From NCBI GenBank assembly GCA_036787955.1, contig DAIQOI010000001.1, forward strand, positions 310,001 through 374,000: 64,000 nucleotides of DNA, given 5' to 3'. This DNA is from UBA2336 sp036787955 (GTDB lineage: Bacteria; Bacteroidota; Bacteroidia; Cytophagales; Cyclobacteriaceae). Position numbers and translations under genes: made by a program. The notes under the pieces are model-generated. The model did not search any database, was not told where the DNA came from, and worked only from the letters and a program-made list of their open reading frames with translations. The number at the start of each line of letters is the position of its first letter. Positions within the stretch are counted from its first letter, which is position 1. Shown piece after piece: positions 42,822 to 52,019 of this stretch.

Positions 42822-43169
42822 ATGGCTGATAAAAAGCAGGCCGGCAAAAAAGGAGAGGACCTGGCCGCTGCATACCTCGAAGACAAGGGATATGTGGTGG
42901 TTGCGCGCAACTACCGTTTTCGAAAGGCCGAGATCGACCTGATTGTGAGCAAGGACAACTGGCTGGTGTTTGTAGAGGTAAAGGCGCGAAGCAACCAGGC
43001 CTTCGGCTATCCGGAGTCGTTTGTGGATGCCCGCAAAGTTGCCCTGCTGATGCAGGCTGCCGATGCATTTATTTATGCGCGCAATTGGCAAGGACATGTG
43101 CGCTTTGATGTAATATCGGTCGATCTTCGCACAGGCAGCCTGCAGCACTTTGAGGATGCTGTGAATTAA
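42822..43169 (+). CDS. YraN family protein (UPF0102, predicted nuclease fold)
   Basis: A 115-residue protein with the family core: GKKGEDLAAAYLEDKGYVVVARNYRFRKAEIDLIV and WLVFVEVKARSNQAFGYPESFVDARK. The pattern E...D-x(n)-ExK is that of restriction-endonuclease-like folds. Biological role unknown; often co-located with core genes. It stands alone, divergent from the isomerase-lipB unit. About 140 bp of gene-free sequence follows. Confidence 0.9.
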   Translation: MADKKQAGKKGEDLAAAYLEDKGYVVVARNYRFRKAEIDLIVSKDNWLVFVEVKARSNQAFGYPESFVDARKVALLMQAADAFIYARNWQGHVRFDVISVDLRTGSLQHFEDAVN

Positions 43170-43309
43170 CTGCTAACCGGTGGGTTGGAATAGGTTAAAC
43201 GGAATAACAGAGCACACGTGTTTTCAACCAGCGGTGCTGTTGCTGGTAAGTCGGCATTTCCACCATTGGGTAGTGGATGGTTTCATTTGTTCGGGCTTGG
43301 TAAACACAT

Positions 43310-44122
43310 TTAACTGTTGGTGCGGTTATTCCGGTAAATCTCCTTGCCTTTTTCATTCCACTCGGCTTTAATATAAGGCTGATAATCTTTCTGGAAAGGT
43401 TCCTTGGGATAAGCAATCACGCGCTTGCGGTTGCCGTTGGGGTAGTATTCGTACCAGTCGCCTATCTTTTCATTCCACTTGTATTCACCGGTTACGGCCA
43501 CACGGCCGTTCTCGTGGAAGAGGTAATAGTTACCTTCGCGCTGGCCGTATTCAATAGGAATAATTTCCTTGGGTTTTTTTCGCTCCACCGGGTCCCAGTA
43601 GCTGATGAGGGACTCCTTGGGCCAGCCCATGAAATATTTTTCCTTGTCAATCAGCACGCTGTCGCGCGAATACCTCATCCAGCGACCATGCTTGAGTCCC
43701 TTATAAAAAATGCCGGTTTCAATGAGGGCACCATTTTGTATTTTCTGATAAGGTCCGTGCACAAGCACACCCCGCTTGGGGTCGAACCGACTGGTGCGCA
43801 CAATCTCCCTGCGGGCAAAGTCGTAGTAATAAATGTCGCGTACCAGTGTCTGGGGTGTTTCGGGTACTTTCAGGTAATGAAACAGCTCATAGGTAACGCG
43901 TTCGCCTGTTCCCCGGCGGGTAAAGCCTTTGCGGGTCTTGACACCGTAAAAGACATTCTTCCTGGGTTTTTTCTTTTTAGGTGTGGCCAACGGCTCCTCT
44001 TCGCGCGTAAAGTCCAGGCTGGCAGGTGTGTCGATGGTAAATAACCTGTCGGTTTCTTCCACCTGGGCAACCGATGCGAAAGAAATCAGCAGCAATCCGG
44101 TAAATAGGGCAACACAACGCAT
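43310..44122 (-). CDS. Secreted MORN-like repeat protein
   Basis: A 270-residue protein with a signal peptide (MRCVALFTGLLLISFASVAQ) and repeated YwqK/MORN-like segments: GPYQKIQNGALIETGIFYKGLKHGRWMRY; GQREGNYYLFHENGRVAVTGEYKWNEKIGDWYEYYPNGNRKRVI. The N-terminal part has a KKKKPRK run. Such repeats are common in secreted or surface Bacteroidota proteins of unknown role. ATG 44122 gives the signal peptide; a longer start upstream has none. Confidence 0.78.
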   Translation of the reverse strand: MRCVALFTGLLLISFASVAQVEETDRLFTIDTPASLDFTREEEPLATPKKKKPRKNVFYGVKTRKGFTRRGTGERVTYELFHYLKVPETPQTLVRDIYYYDFARREIVRTSRFDPKRGVLVHGPYQKIQNGALIETGIFYKGLKHGRWMRYSRDSVLIDKEKYFMGWPKESLISYWDPVERKKPKEIIPIEYGQREGNYYLFHENGRVAVTGEYKWNEKIGDWYEYYPNGNRKRVIAYPKEPFQKDYQPYIKAEWNEKGKEIYRNNRTNS

Positions 44123-44200
44123 GGTCAGTGCATTAACGATTGGCGAATTTGACAAAGTATGTGCAGCCCGGCAAAAAAGTAAGCGGGCGCGCATTGAAAT

Positions 44201-45679
44201 TTATTTCTTCTGCACAGGCTTCAGCTCATACCACCAGCCCGTATGAAACCATTTTCCAAACAGTCTGAACCGGTTGAAATTCTCGGAAGGAAAGAAAATG
44301 GCCGTCATGCAGGTAAGGCCGTCATCGGCAAATACCTCAACGGAAGCCACATCTATCATCAGTTGCATGGTAAGCTGCGGTTGATCGGAAAGGCGCGGTG
44401 CGTGAACTACACCGGTAAACATTTCTGAAAAATTATTGCTGCCGGCTTCAGAGCGGTCTATATAAAATTGTTTCGTTGTGTGATCATATCCGATGCGCAA
44501 CTTTTCATTCTTTGAATTGAAGAATTCAATACCTGTTTCGTCTGTATCTGCACCGATGCTGAAGGTGAGTATTAGCTCTGCCAGGCCGCTGAAGGAATGG
44601 GCCTGATCAGGATGAAGTGCCTGTTCCTTCTGCCGCAACATGAGCGCTTCGGCTACCGGCTGTGCGGCTACATGGTATCCGGCCGGAGTGTTTTTGAGGC
44701 GCAGTTCGCGTGGCAACGTCATGGCACTGCGCCAGTTTTGGGTGGGCACCACCTGTGCGTAGTTCCAGTTGCTCATCCATCCGATAAAAATTCTGCGGTT
44801 GCCGGGTGCGTTGTTCCAGGTAGCACCTGCGTAGTTGTCGGGGCCGTAGTCCAGCCAGCGCACCACCGAAGGTTCGTCATCACAGGAAAACGTTTTGCCA
44901 TCGAATGAACCCACAAAGTATTGTGTGGCCGACCCGCCATTGGGGCCGCCCGGGTTGATGCTCACCAGCAATATCCATTTGGTTATACCTGTTTGAGGGT
45001 CGGTCAGTGGAAATAAATCAGGGCATTCCCACACACCACCGTGGCTACCGTATTCTTTTCCAAATTCACCGGTTTTTTCCCAGTTCAGCAGGTTGGCCGA
45101 TCGGTAAAATTCAATGTGGTCGTTTACGGCCAGTGCGAGGATGTAACTTTCTGATTCGGGGTGGTAAAATACTTTCGGATCGCGGAAGTCTTTTACACCG
45201 GGGTTGCTGATAACCGGGTTTTTGTCATACTTCTGCCAGGTGCGGCCGTTGTCGTTGCTGAAAGCCAGGGCCTGGGTTTCGTAGCCCCGCTTGTCGTAGG
45301 TGAAGAAGGCCACGAGGGGTGGTGTGGTGCCGGTCTGAAGGCCGGACACACTTTTTTCATCCACAATGGCGCTGCCGGAAAAAATGTAACCCAGTGAATC
45401 GGGATACAGTGCAATGGGCAGGTGTTGCCAGGTTATCAGGTCGCGGCTCACAGCATGCCCCCAGTGCATGGGTCCCCACACGGTGCTGTCGGGATAGTGT
45501 TGGTAGAAAAGGTGGTACTCACCGTTGTAATACACCAGCCCGTTGGGGTCGTTCATCCATCCCGATGGGGGAGTGAAGTGAAACCGGGGTCGGTGCGGTT
45601 CGGTATCTGGCTGACGTGCTGCCGGGCCGCAGGACAGGATAAATATGAGTGGACTGAATGCGAAGAGCAAACGAAGCAT
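44201..45679 (-). CDS. Glycoside hydrolase family 32 lipoprotein (levanase/invertase-like)
   Basis: A 492-residue secreted fructan or sucrose hydrolase. It starts with a lipoprotein signal (FSPLIFILSCGP, Cys17). The five-bladed propeller opens with SGWMNDPNGLVYY (nucleophile Asp44 in NDPNG), then QHYPDSTVWGPMHWGHAVS, DFRDPKVFYH (RDP motif) and WECPDLFPL (acid-base Glu). A C-terminal beta-sandwich follows. No SusC/D-type transporter, regulator or fructokinase gene is adjacent. ATG 45679 chosen; a longer in-frame start overlaps htpG. Confidence 0.93.
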   Translation of the reverse strand: MLRLLFAFSPLIFILSCGPAARQPDTEPHRPRFHFTPPSGWMNDPNGLVYYNGEYHLFYQHYPDSTVWGPMHWGHAVSRDLITWQHLPIALYPDSLGYIFSGSAIVDEKSVSGLQTGTTPPLVAFFTYDKRGYETQALAFSNDNGRTWQKYDKNPVISNPGVKDFRDPKVFYHPESESYILALAVNDHIEFYRSANLLNWEKTGEFGKEYGSHGGVWECPDLFPLTDPQTGITKWILLVSINPGGPNGGSATQYFVGSFDGKTFSCDDEPSVVRWLDYGPDNYAGATWNNAPGNRRIFIGWMSNWNYAQVVPTQNWRSAMTLPRELRLKNTPAGYHVAAQPVAEALMLRQKEQALHPDQAHSFSGLAELILTFSIGADTDETGIEFFNSKNEKLRIGYDHTTKQFYIDRSEAGSNNFSEMFTGVVHAPRLSDQPQLTMQLMIDVASVEVFADDGLTCMTAIFFPSENFNRFRLFGKWFHTGWWYELKPVQKK

Positions 45680-45693
45680 GACCAAATATACCA

Positions 45694-45716
45694 AAGGCGC
45701 CCGAAGCGGACGCCTT
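45694..45716 (-). terminator. Terminator-like hairpin after htpG
   Basis: On the minus strand AAGGCG and CGCCTT (45694-45699, 45711-45716) pair around a CTTCGG-containing loop, followed by a short T-rich tract. It lies between the htpG stop and the GH32 start. Confidence 0.5.
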
Positions 45717-45722
45717 AGGTAA

Positions 45723-47624
45723 TCACGAAATAAATTCAACGCTGCGTTTGATGAACGTGGTCAGGTCGCTGCCCGTGAGCAGGTGTTGCGACAGCAGGGC
45801 CAGGTCCAAAGCCTGACGGGCAAGCCTTACTTTTTCATCCTCATTTTCGGCTTTCAGAATGCGCTGCATCAGGGTGTGGTTGCCGTTCACGGCCACGGTG
45901 TAGGTGTCGGGCATATCGCCCATCAGCGGGAAGCCGCCACCTCCTACTTTGGCCATGTCCTTCATCCTGCGCGAAAACTCGCTGAGGGTGATCACCACGG
46001 GCAGTTCATCGGGCGACAGCGGCTCGACACTTACCTGCATGTTGGGTTTGCCGGCAGCTTTTTCAAATACCGACTTAATCTGGTTCTGTTCATCTTGCGT
46101 AAGCACCATAGACGGCTTTTCGTCTTTGGGTATCAGTTTTTCCGGTGTGTCGCTGTCCACCCGCTTCCACTGTACTTTGTCAAGCCGGTATTCCAGCGTG
46201 TTGATGAAATGGCTGTCGAGTATGCCGTCCATCACCAGCACGTCATAACCTTTGTTTTTAGCCGACTGGATGAAACTATCCTGTTTGCCGGCATCGGTGG
46301 TGTAGAGGTACACCACGTTTTTGTCTTTGTCTTTTTGCAGCGACTTTACCTTATCATAGTATTCGTCCAGTGTAAAGTATTTGCCTTCGGTATTTTTGAG
46401 CAGGGCAAACTCTTTGGCGCGATCGTAGAATTTTTCATCGGCTATCATGCCGTATTTCACAAACAGGCTGATATCATCCCACTTCTTTTCAAACGATTCG
46501 CGCTCTTTTTTGAAGAGCTCCTGCAACTTATCGGCTACTTTTTTGGTAATGTGCTGACTGATTTTCTTTACATTCGAGTCGCTCTGCAGGTAGCTGCGCG
46601 ATACGTTCAGCGGTATGTCGGGTGAGTCAATTACTCCGTGCAGCAGCATGAGAAAGTCAGGTACTACGTCCTTTACTTCATCGGTAATGAACACCTGGCG
46701 GGAGTAGAGCTGGATTTTATTCTTCTGGATTTCGAAGTCGTTCTTCACCTTCGGGAAGTAAAGGATGCCGGTAAGGTTGAACGGATAATCCACATTCAGG
46801 TGAATCCAGAACAACGGGTCTTCGCTGAAAGGATAAAGTTCCCGGTAAAATTTCAGGTAGTCTTCATCTTTCAGGTCGGCCGGTGATTTGGTCCAAAGCG
46901 GTTGTGTGTTGTTGATGATGCGGTCAACTTTTACGGTTTTATATTTTTTATTACCGTCCTTGTCCACACCGTCTTCCACGCTTTCCTCTTTGGTGCCGAA
47001 CTTGATTTCGACCGGCAGGAAGCGGCAGTATTTTTCCAGAATGCGCAGCAGGCGGAATTCATCCAGAAACTCTTCCGAATCTTTGTTGATGTGCAGGATC
47101 ACATCCGTACCGCGTTGCTTTTTCACGGCCGGATTCAGCTCAAACTCGGTGGTGCCATCGCACGACCAGCGCACCGCTTCAGTTTCGGGGGCCAGGTATG
47201 AACGCGTGATCAGCTCCACTTTATCGGCCACCATAAATGCTGAGTAAAAACCCAGACCAAACTTACCGATGATGTCGCTGGCATCAGTTTTATCTTTAAA
47301 TTTTTCTACAAATTCAGCTGCCCCGGAAAAAGCAATCTGATTGATGTATTTTTTCACCTCTTCGGCTGTCATCCCAATGCCTTTGTCGGAAACGGTGATG
47401 GTTTTTTTTCTTTTGTCAAAACTCACCTCAATTTTCAAATCGCCCAGGTCCTCGGTGTACTGACCCAGGGCCGCCAGTTTCTTCAGTTTCTGGGTGGCAT
47501 CTACGGCATTCGATACCAGCTCGCGCAGAAAAATTTCATGATCGGAATAGAGGAATTTTTTGATAATGGGAAAAATGTTCTCCGTGCTGATGGAAAGCGT
47601 GCCTTTTTCCTGAACGGTTGTCAT
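45723..47624 (-). CDS. htpG: Molecular chaperone HtpG (Hsp90)
   Basis: A 633-residue ATP-dependent chaperone with the GHKL ATPase signature: FLRELVSNAVDATQKL, KTITVSDKGIGMTAEEV, IGKFGLGFYSAFMV and the late-N-domain KQRGTDVILHI. The middle domain has LNVSRSYLQSD with the conserved Arg. The C-terminal dimer domain follows. Length is normal for bacteria. ATG 47624 gives MTTVQEKGTLSI; upstream in-frame starts would cover the leader hairpin. A 7-bp inverted repeat lies immediately upstream (47632-47654). Confidence 0.97.
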   Translation of the reverse strand: MTTVQEKGTLSISTENIFPIIKKFLYSDHEIFLRELVSNAVDATQKLKKLAALGQYTEDLGDLKIEVSFDKRKKTITVSDKGIGMTAEEVKKYINQIAFSGAAEFVEKFKDKTDASDIIGKFGLGFYSAFMVADKVELITRSYLAPETEAVRWSCDGTTEFELNPAVKKQRGTDVILHINKDSEEFLDEFRLLRILEKYCRFLPVEIKFGTKEESVEDGVDKDGNKKYKTVKVDRIINNTQPLWTKSPADLKDEDYLKFYRELYPFSEDPLFWIHLNVDYPFNLTGILYFPKVKNDFEIQKNKIQLYSRQVFITDEVKDVVPDFLMLLHGVIDSPDIPLNVSRSYLQSDSNVKKISQHITKKVADKLQELFKKERESFEKKWDDISLFVKYGMIADEKFYDRAKEFALLKNTEGKYFTLDEYYDKVKSLQKDKDKNVVYLYTTDAGKQDSFIQSAKNKGYDVLVMDGILDSHFINTLEYRLDKVQWKRVDSDTPEKLIPKDEKPSMVLTQDEQNQIKSVFEKAAGKPNMQVSVEPLSPDELPVVITLSEFSRRMKDMAKVGGGGFPLMGDMPDTYTVAVNGNHTLMQRILKAENEDEKVRLARQALDLALLSQHLLTGSDLTTFIKRSVEFIS

Positions 47625-47631
47625 AAACAAA

Positions 47632-47654
47632 CGGGTTTTAACAGACGAAACCCG
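47632..47654 (-). promoter_or_regulatory. Hairpin in the htpG leader
   Basis: Perfect arms CGGGTTT (47632-47638) and AAACCCG (47648-47654) separated by nine bases, ending 7 bp before the htpG ATG. In mRNA this would be a stable stem next to the start codon. The N9 spacing recalls CIRCE, but the arm sequence does not match it. Role inferred only. Confidence 0.45.
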
Positions 47655-47729
47655 CAGGCTCAACAATTATTCCAGAAAAATAAAAATGACAGGATGGCAG
47701 AAGCCGGAATGTTCCAAAGCGCCCGGAGT

Positions 47730-48170
47730 TTACCGGATGCGCTCCGATTCGCGCACGATGCGTTCATCTCTGCGGATAAACTTCATGGCCAGCCAGTTGG
47801 AAAGCACGGCTGCAGCCGCCAGCACAACCCACCAGACCGATACCTGTCCGCGGCTGCCCTCCATAAGCTTATTGGCAAACCACACCGCACAAACCATGAA
47901 GCCGGCCAGCATTACCGAATTTAGCGCGCCCAGCTTCAGTTGCAGCATACGGTTGCTGTAACGCCTGATAATCATTATGGCCAGTGTAACAGAAGCCACG
48001 GCCATTGCAGCCGTTATGGCATAAGGCATGTAGATGTAATTGTCTCCGCGTTTGAGGTAAAAAGGTGTAAGCACTTCCTCTGCATTCAGTACCCAGATGG
48101 GTTTAACAAGTGCAATAAGCAGGGCAATAATGTTGAGGGCAAGAAATATGGTTTGGGGGCGTTGCCACAT
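47730..48170 (-). CDS. DUF4293 family membrane protein
   Basis: A 146-residue four-helix membrane protein beginning MWQRPQTIFLALNIIALLIALVKPIW, the strongly conserved start of DUF4293. Helix 2 starts at YMPYAITAAMAVASVTLAIMI and helix 3 at LNSVMLAGFMVCAVWFA. The C-terminal basic segment (MKFIRRDERIVRESE) is cytosolic. Function unknown; this family is largely confined to Bacteroidota. Diverges from the thiolase gene; TACTTTTG on the minus strand at 48196-48203 is a possible -7. Confidence 0.88.
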   Translation of the reverse strand: MWQRPQTIFLALNIIALLIALVKPIWVLNAEEVLTPFYLKRGDNYIYMPYAITAAMAVASVTLAIMIIRRYSNRMLQLKLGALNSVMLAGFMVCAVWFANKLMEGSRGQVSVWWVVLAAAAVLSNWLAMKFIRRDERIVRESERIR

Positions 48171-48195
48171 GGCAGGGTATGGTTAACTTGGACGG

Positions 48196-48203
48196 CAAAA
48201 GTA
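48196..48203 (-). promoter_or_regulatory. Candidate -7 element for the DUF4293 gene
   Basis: TACTTTTG (minus) matches TAnnTTTG exactly, 25 bp before the DUF4293 ATG. Confidence 0.4.
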
Positions 48204-48234
48204 ATAAAACCATAAGCCTGCACATAATTTGTTT

Positions 48235-49437
48235 ATGACTCCGTGTGCCTACATACTAGATGCCTTGCGCACACCTATTGGCCGATACGGTGGCGCCCTG
48301 GCTTCTGTACGCCCCGATGATCTTGCTGCCTGGGTTATTCAGAAACTTCTGGAGCGCAATCCGGCTGTTGATGCAAAGCTGATTGAAGACGTGGTGTTTG
48401 GTGCGGCCAACCAGAGCGGGGAAGACAACCGCAATGTGGCGCGCATGGCTGCCCTGCTGGCAGGATTACCCATAGAAGTAGCCGGTGTAACAGTGAACCG
48501 CTTGTGTGCCTCGGGCCTGCAGGCCATCATGGACGCTTCGCGGGCCATCATGGCGGGCGAGGGAAAAGTGTACATCGCTGGCGGCGTGGAAAGCATGAGC
48601 CGGGCACCTTTTGTAATGGCCAAAGCTTACGAAGCCTATGCCCGCAAGGCCGAACTATACGACACCACCATTGGCTGGCGGTTTGTCAATCCGAAACTGG
48701 CCAAACTGCACTACCCGTATTCCATGGGCGAAACGGCTGAAAACGTGGCGGAGCAATGGAAAATAAGCCGGGAGGAGCAAGACGCTTTTGCGCTTCGTTC
48801 GCAGCAACGCTATCAACAGGCATATGAAGCAGGGAAATTCAACGATGAGTTGGTTACTGTGCCCGCTGAGCGGGGAAAAGAAACAGTGTGGGTGGACAAA
48901 GACGAGCATCCGAGACCTACCTCACTGGAAAAACTGGCATCGCTCAAGCCAGCTTTCCGCGAGGGCGGCACCGTAACGGCCGGCAACTCATCGGGCATAA
49001 ACGATGGTGCCGCAGCCACCCTGATAGTAAATGAAGAGTGGCTGAAGGCCAACAACGTGCGTCCGCTGGCACGCGTGGTGTCCATGGCCGTGGCCGGTGT
49101 GGAACCGTCGTGCATGGGTATGGGGCCGGTGCCGGCTGTGCGCAAGGCGCTGCAGCGTGCCGGTTTGAAACTCTCAGATATTGGCCTGATTGAACTCAAT
49201 GAGGCCTTTGCAGCTCAGGTATTGGCGTGTATAAAAGATCTGGATCTGAACCCGGAAATCGTTAATGTCAATGGGGGCGCCATAGCACTTGGCCATCCAC
49301 TGGGTTGCAGCGGTGCGCGCATAACAGCTACCCTGTTGTTTGAAATGAAAAGACGAAAGGTAAAATACGGCATCGCCACCATGTGTGTAGGTGTGGGCCA
49401 GGGGGCGGCTGTGGTGTACGAGAATGTGAATGTGTAA
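48235..49437 (+). CDS. Acetyl-CoA C-acyltransferase (thiolase; PcaF-like)
   Basis: A 400-residue thiolase with catalytic Cys91 in VNRLCASGLQAI, the ELNEAFAAQ segment, HPLGCSGARI and the final MCVGVGQGAA loop carrying the second Cys. The early GAANQSGEDNRNVARMA stretch is close to beta-ketoadipyl-CoA thiolase (PcaF/PaaJ), but no other aromatic-degradation gene is adjacent. Fatty-acid beta-oxidation is equally possible. ATG 48235 chosen over TTG 48229. truA follows in 6 bp. Confidence 0.9.
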   Translation: MTPCAYILDALRTPIGRYGGALASVRPDDLAAWVIQKLLERNPAVDAKLIEDVVFGAANQSGEDNRNVARMAALLAGLPIEVAGVTVNRLCASGLQAIMDASRAIMAGEGKVYIAGGVESMSRAPFVMAKAYEAYARKAELYDTTIGWRFVNPKLAKLHYPYSMGETAENVAEQWKISREEQDAFALRSQQRYQQAYEAGKFNDELVTVPAERGKETVWVDKDEHPRPTSLEKLASLKPAFREGGTVTAGNSSGINDGAAATLIVNEEWLKANNVRPLARVVSMAVAGVEPSCMGMGPVPAVRKALQRAGLKLSDIGLIELNEAFAAQVLACIKDLDLNPEIVNVNGGAIALGHPLGCSGARITATLLFEMKRRKVKYGIATMCVGVGQGAAVVYENVNV

Positions 49438-49443
49438 CAGTGT

Positions 49444-50196
49444 ATGCCGAGGTTCTTTTTTGAGATATCCTACAGGGGTACCGGCTACGCGGGTTGGCAG
49501 AGCCAGCACAATGCCACCGGCATACAGGATGTGGTGGAAGATGCACTCGGGAAAATCCTGAGAATACAGGCAAAAATTGTTGCCAGCGGGCGTACCGATA
49601 CCGGCGTGCATTGTGTGCAGCAGTTTTTTCACTGCGACATTGAAAAAACTTTTGAACCGCAAACATTGTTGAATCGGCTGAATGCTTTTTTGCCGCGCGA
49701 TATTGCCATTCGCAGCATCCGTCCGGTAAAGCCCCAGGCCCATGCGCGGTACAGTGCCCGCGAACGTACGTATGAATATCATATTACTACCGTGAAGGAC
49801 CCTCTGCTTATCGGCCTGGCACTTCCGTTTTACAAACCGCTCGATGTGCCAACCATGAACCGTGCTGCCGCGTTACTATGCGGAGAACACGATTTTACCA
49901 GTTTCAGCAAAGTGAACACGGATGTCCACCATTTCCGCTGCACGGTGAAAAAAGCAGTCTGGAAGCAAAAGGGTACGCGCATTACATTTACCATCACTGC
50001 CAACCGTTTTCTGCGTGGCATGGTGCGTGCCATTGTGGGCACCATGCTGGATGTAGGAACCGGAAAAATTTCTGTGCAGGACTTCAAAAGCATTATTCAG
50101 CTAAAAGACCGCAAAGCGGCCGGAGCCAATGCCGATGCACAAGGACTCTATTTGGTACGCGTAAAATATCCGTCATCCATTTTCATCACTACGTAG
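49444..50196 (+). CDS. truA: tRNA pseudouridine(38-40) synthase
   Basis: A 250-residue TruA. Catalytic Asp52 lies in ASGRTDTGVHCVQQFFHC. Other hallmarks are FEISYRGTGYAGWQSQ at the N-terminus, RYSARERTYEYHI and NRFLRGMVRAIVGTMLDVGTGKI near the C-terminus. It modifies the anticodon stem-loop of many tRNAs. It ends 3 bp before an ABC exporter gene. Confidence 0.96.
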   Translation: MPRFFFEISYRGTGYAGWQSQHNATGIQDVVEDALGKILRIQAKIVASGRTDTGVHCVQQFFHCDIEKTFEPQTLLNRLNAFLPRDIAIRSIRPVKPQAHARYSARERTYEYHITTVKDPLLIGLALPFYKPLDVPTMNRAAALLCGEHDFTSFSKVNTDVHHFRCTVKKAVWKQKGTRITFTITANRFLRGMVRAIVGTMLDVGTGKISVQDFKSIIQLKDRKAAGANADAQGLYLVRVKYPSSIFITT

Positions 50197-50199
50197 CAC

Positions 50200-51972
50200 A
50201 TGGAAAAAGAACAGGTAAGCAGCGGCAATATCATTGATTGGAAAGTTATCAGGCGACTGCTCGAATTTGTGCGGCCGTACCGCATTTATTTTATACTGCT
50301 CATTTTCCTTACCCTTTCCATAGGCGTGCTCACACCGCTGCGCCCCTATCTCATTCAATATACACTCGATAATCCTGTAGCCCAGGGGCATTACCGGGAA
50401 ATGGTGCAAATGATTGGTTTACTGATAGCCCTGTTGCTGCTTCAGGCCATCATGCAATACGCTCACACCTACCTTTCGGGATGGATGGGGCAGCAAATCA
50501 TCCGCGATATACGCACGCGCCTGTATCGGCACCTGGTTTATCTCAAACTGCGCTTTTTCGATAAGACACCGATTGGCCGCCTGGTAACACGTACCATCAG
50601 CGATGTGGAAACACTGGCCGATGTGTTTAGTGAAGGATTGGCCGCGATGGTAAGCGACCTGCTTCAACTCATCTTTATCCTGGCCTTTATGTTTTATCAG
50701 GACTGGCGGCTCTCACTCATCAGCCTGGCCACGCTGCCTTTGCTGCTTATTGCCACTTACATTTTCAAGGAAAAGATAAAAGTGGCTTTTAACGATGTGC
50801 GCAATGCGGTGGCAAATCTCAACACCTTTGTTCAGGAGCACATTACCGGCATGAGCATTGTGCAGATTTTTGCCAGCGAGAAACGTGAGTTCGAAAAATT
50901 TAAAGCCATCAATGAAGAACACCGCCAGGCCAACCTTCGCTCGGTATTGTATTACTCGGTGTACTTTCCGGTAGCCGAAATCATTGCTGCTGCCGGTATT
51001 GGTTTGCTGGTATGGTATGGCGCACGGGGTGCGCTGCACTTTGAAGAAACAGGTATAACTGTGGGCAAACTCATTGCCTTCATCATGTACATTCAAATGT
51101 TCTTTCGTCCTATCCGCATGATTGCCGATCGCTACAATACCCTGCAGATGGGGATAGTAAGTACTTCGCGCATCATCAACCTGATGGATGACCGCCAATA
51201 TGTGCAGCAGGAAGGAAACTTTGTCCCTGACCAGGTACGGGGTGAAGTGGCGTTTCGGCATGTGTGGTTTGCCTATAATGATGAACAATATGTGTTAAAG
51301 GATATATCTTTTGAAATAAAACCGGGCGAAACAGTAGCTTTTGTAGGGGCTACAGGAGCTGGTAAATCCAGCATCATTAACCTGCTGAGCGGATTTTATG
51401 ACTTTCAGAAAGGCAGCATTCTTGTTGATGGCCGCGATATCCGTGAATACAACCTTGGCGCTTTACGCAGAAACATTGGCGTGGTGCTTCAGGATGTCTT
51501 TTTATTCTCCGATACGATATTCAACAACATCACGTTGGGCAACGCTGAGGTAACGGAAGAAATGGTGTGGCATGCCGTTGACCTGGTGGGTGCACGAAAA
51601 TTTATTGAGCGGTTACCGGGGCAGTTGCAGTACAATGTGATGGAGCGGGGAGCCACCTTATCGGTAGGTCAGCGTCAACTCATATCATTTGTGCGCGCCA
51701 TGGTTTATAACCCGAAGATCCTGGTGCTTGATGAGGCCACGTCATCGGTTGACCACGAGACCGAGGAAATGATTCAGGATGCCATCAATAAAATGATGTA
51801 TGGCCGTACGTCCATTGTTATTGCGCACCGGCTCAGCACCATCCAGCGAGCCGACCGCATACTGGTACTAGACCATGGCGAAATCCGCGAAAGCGGTTCG
51901 CACGATTGGTTGCTGCAACAAAACGGCCTGTACGCCCAGCTATACCGGATGCAGTATAAATACGCAGTATAA
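50200..51972 (+). CDS. ABC exporter half with non-canonical signature motif (TM288/YheH-like)
   Basis: A 590-residue half transporter: six membrane helices then the ATPase with GATGAGKSS Walker A, VVLQDVFLFS Q-loop, LSVGQRQLISFVRA signature and LVLDEATSSVDHETE Walker B with an intact catalytic Glu. The LSVGQRQ form, in place of LSGGQ, is typical of the partner that supplies the weak signature in heterodimeric exporters. Its likely partner is the convergent gene at 52752, whose Walker B is degenerate. Substrate unknown. Confidence 0.88.
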   Translation: MEKEQVSSGNIIDWKVIRRLLEFVRPYRIYFILLIFLTLSIGVLTPLRPYLIQYTLDNPVAQGHYREMVQMIGLLIALLLLQAIMQYAHTYLSGWMGQQIIRDIRTRLYRHLVYLKLRFFDKTPIGRLVTRTISDVETLADVFSEGLAAMVSDLLQLIFILAFMFYQDWRLSLISLATLPLLLIATYIFKEKIKVAFNDVRNAVANLNTFVQEHITGMSIVQIFASEKREFEKFKAINEEHRQANLRSVLYYSVYFPVAEIIAAAGIGLLVWYGARGALHFEETGITVGKLIAFIMYIQMFFRPIRMIADRYNTLQMGIVSTSRIINLMDDRQYVQQEGNFVPDQVRGEVAFRHVWFAYNDEQYVLKDISFEIKPGETVAFVGATGAGKSSIINLLSGFYDFQKGSILVDGRDIREYNLGALRRNIGVVLQDVFLFSDTIFNNITLGNAEVTEEMVWHAVDLVGARKFIERLPGQLQYNVMERGATLSVGQRQLISFVRAMVYNPKILVLDEATSSVDHETEEMIQDAINKMMYGRTSIVIAHRLSTIQRADRILVLDHGEIRESGSHDWLLQQNGLYAQLYRMQYKYAV

Positions 51973-52006
51973 CCGGCTGTCTGTGAATGCGTTTCCTTCA
52001 ATCTGT

Positions 52007-52014
52007 TATCTTTG
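52007..52014 (+). promoter_or_regulatory. Candidate -7 element for the outer-membrane barrel gene
   Basis: TATCTTTG matches TAnnTTTG exactly, five bases before the ATG at 52020, so transcripts would be nearly leaderless. The -33 is not obvious. Confidence 0.4.
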
Positions 52015-52019
52015 TTTTA

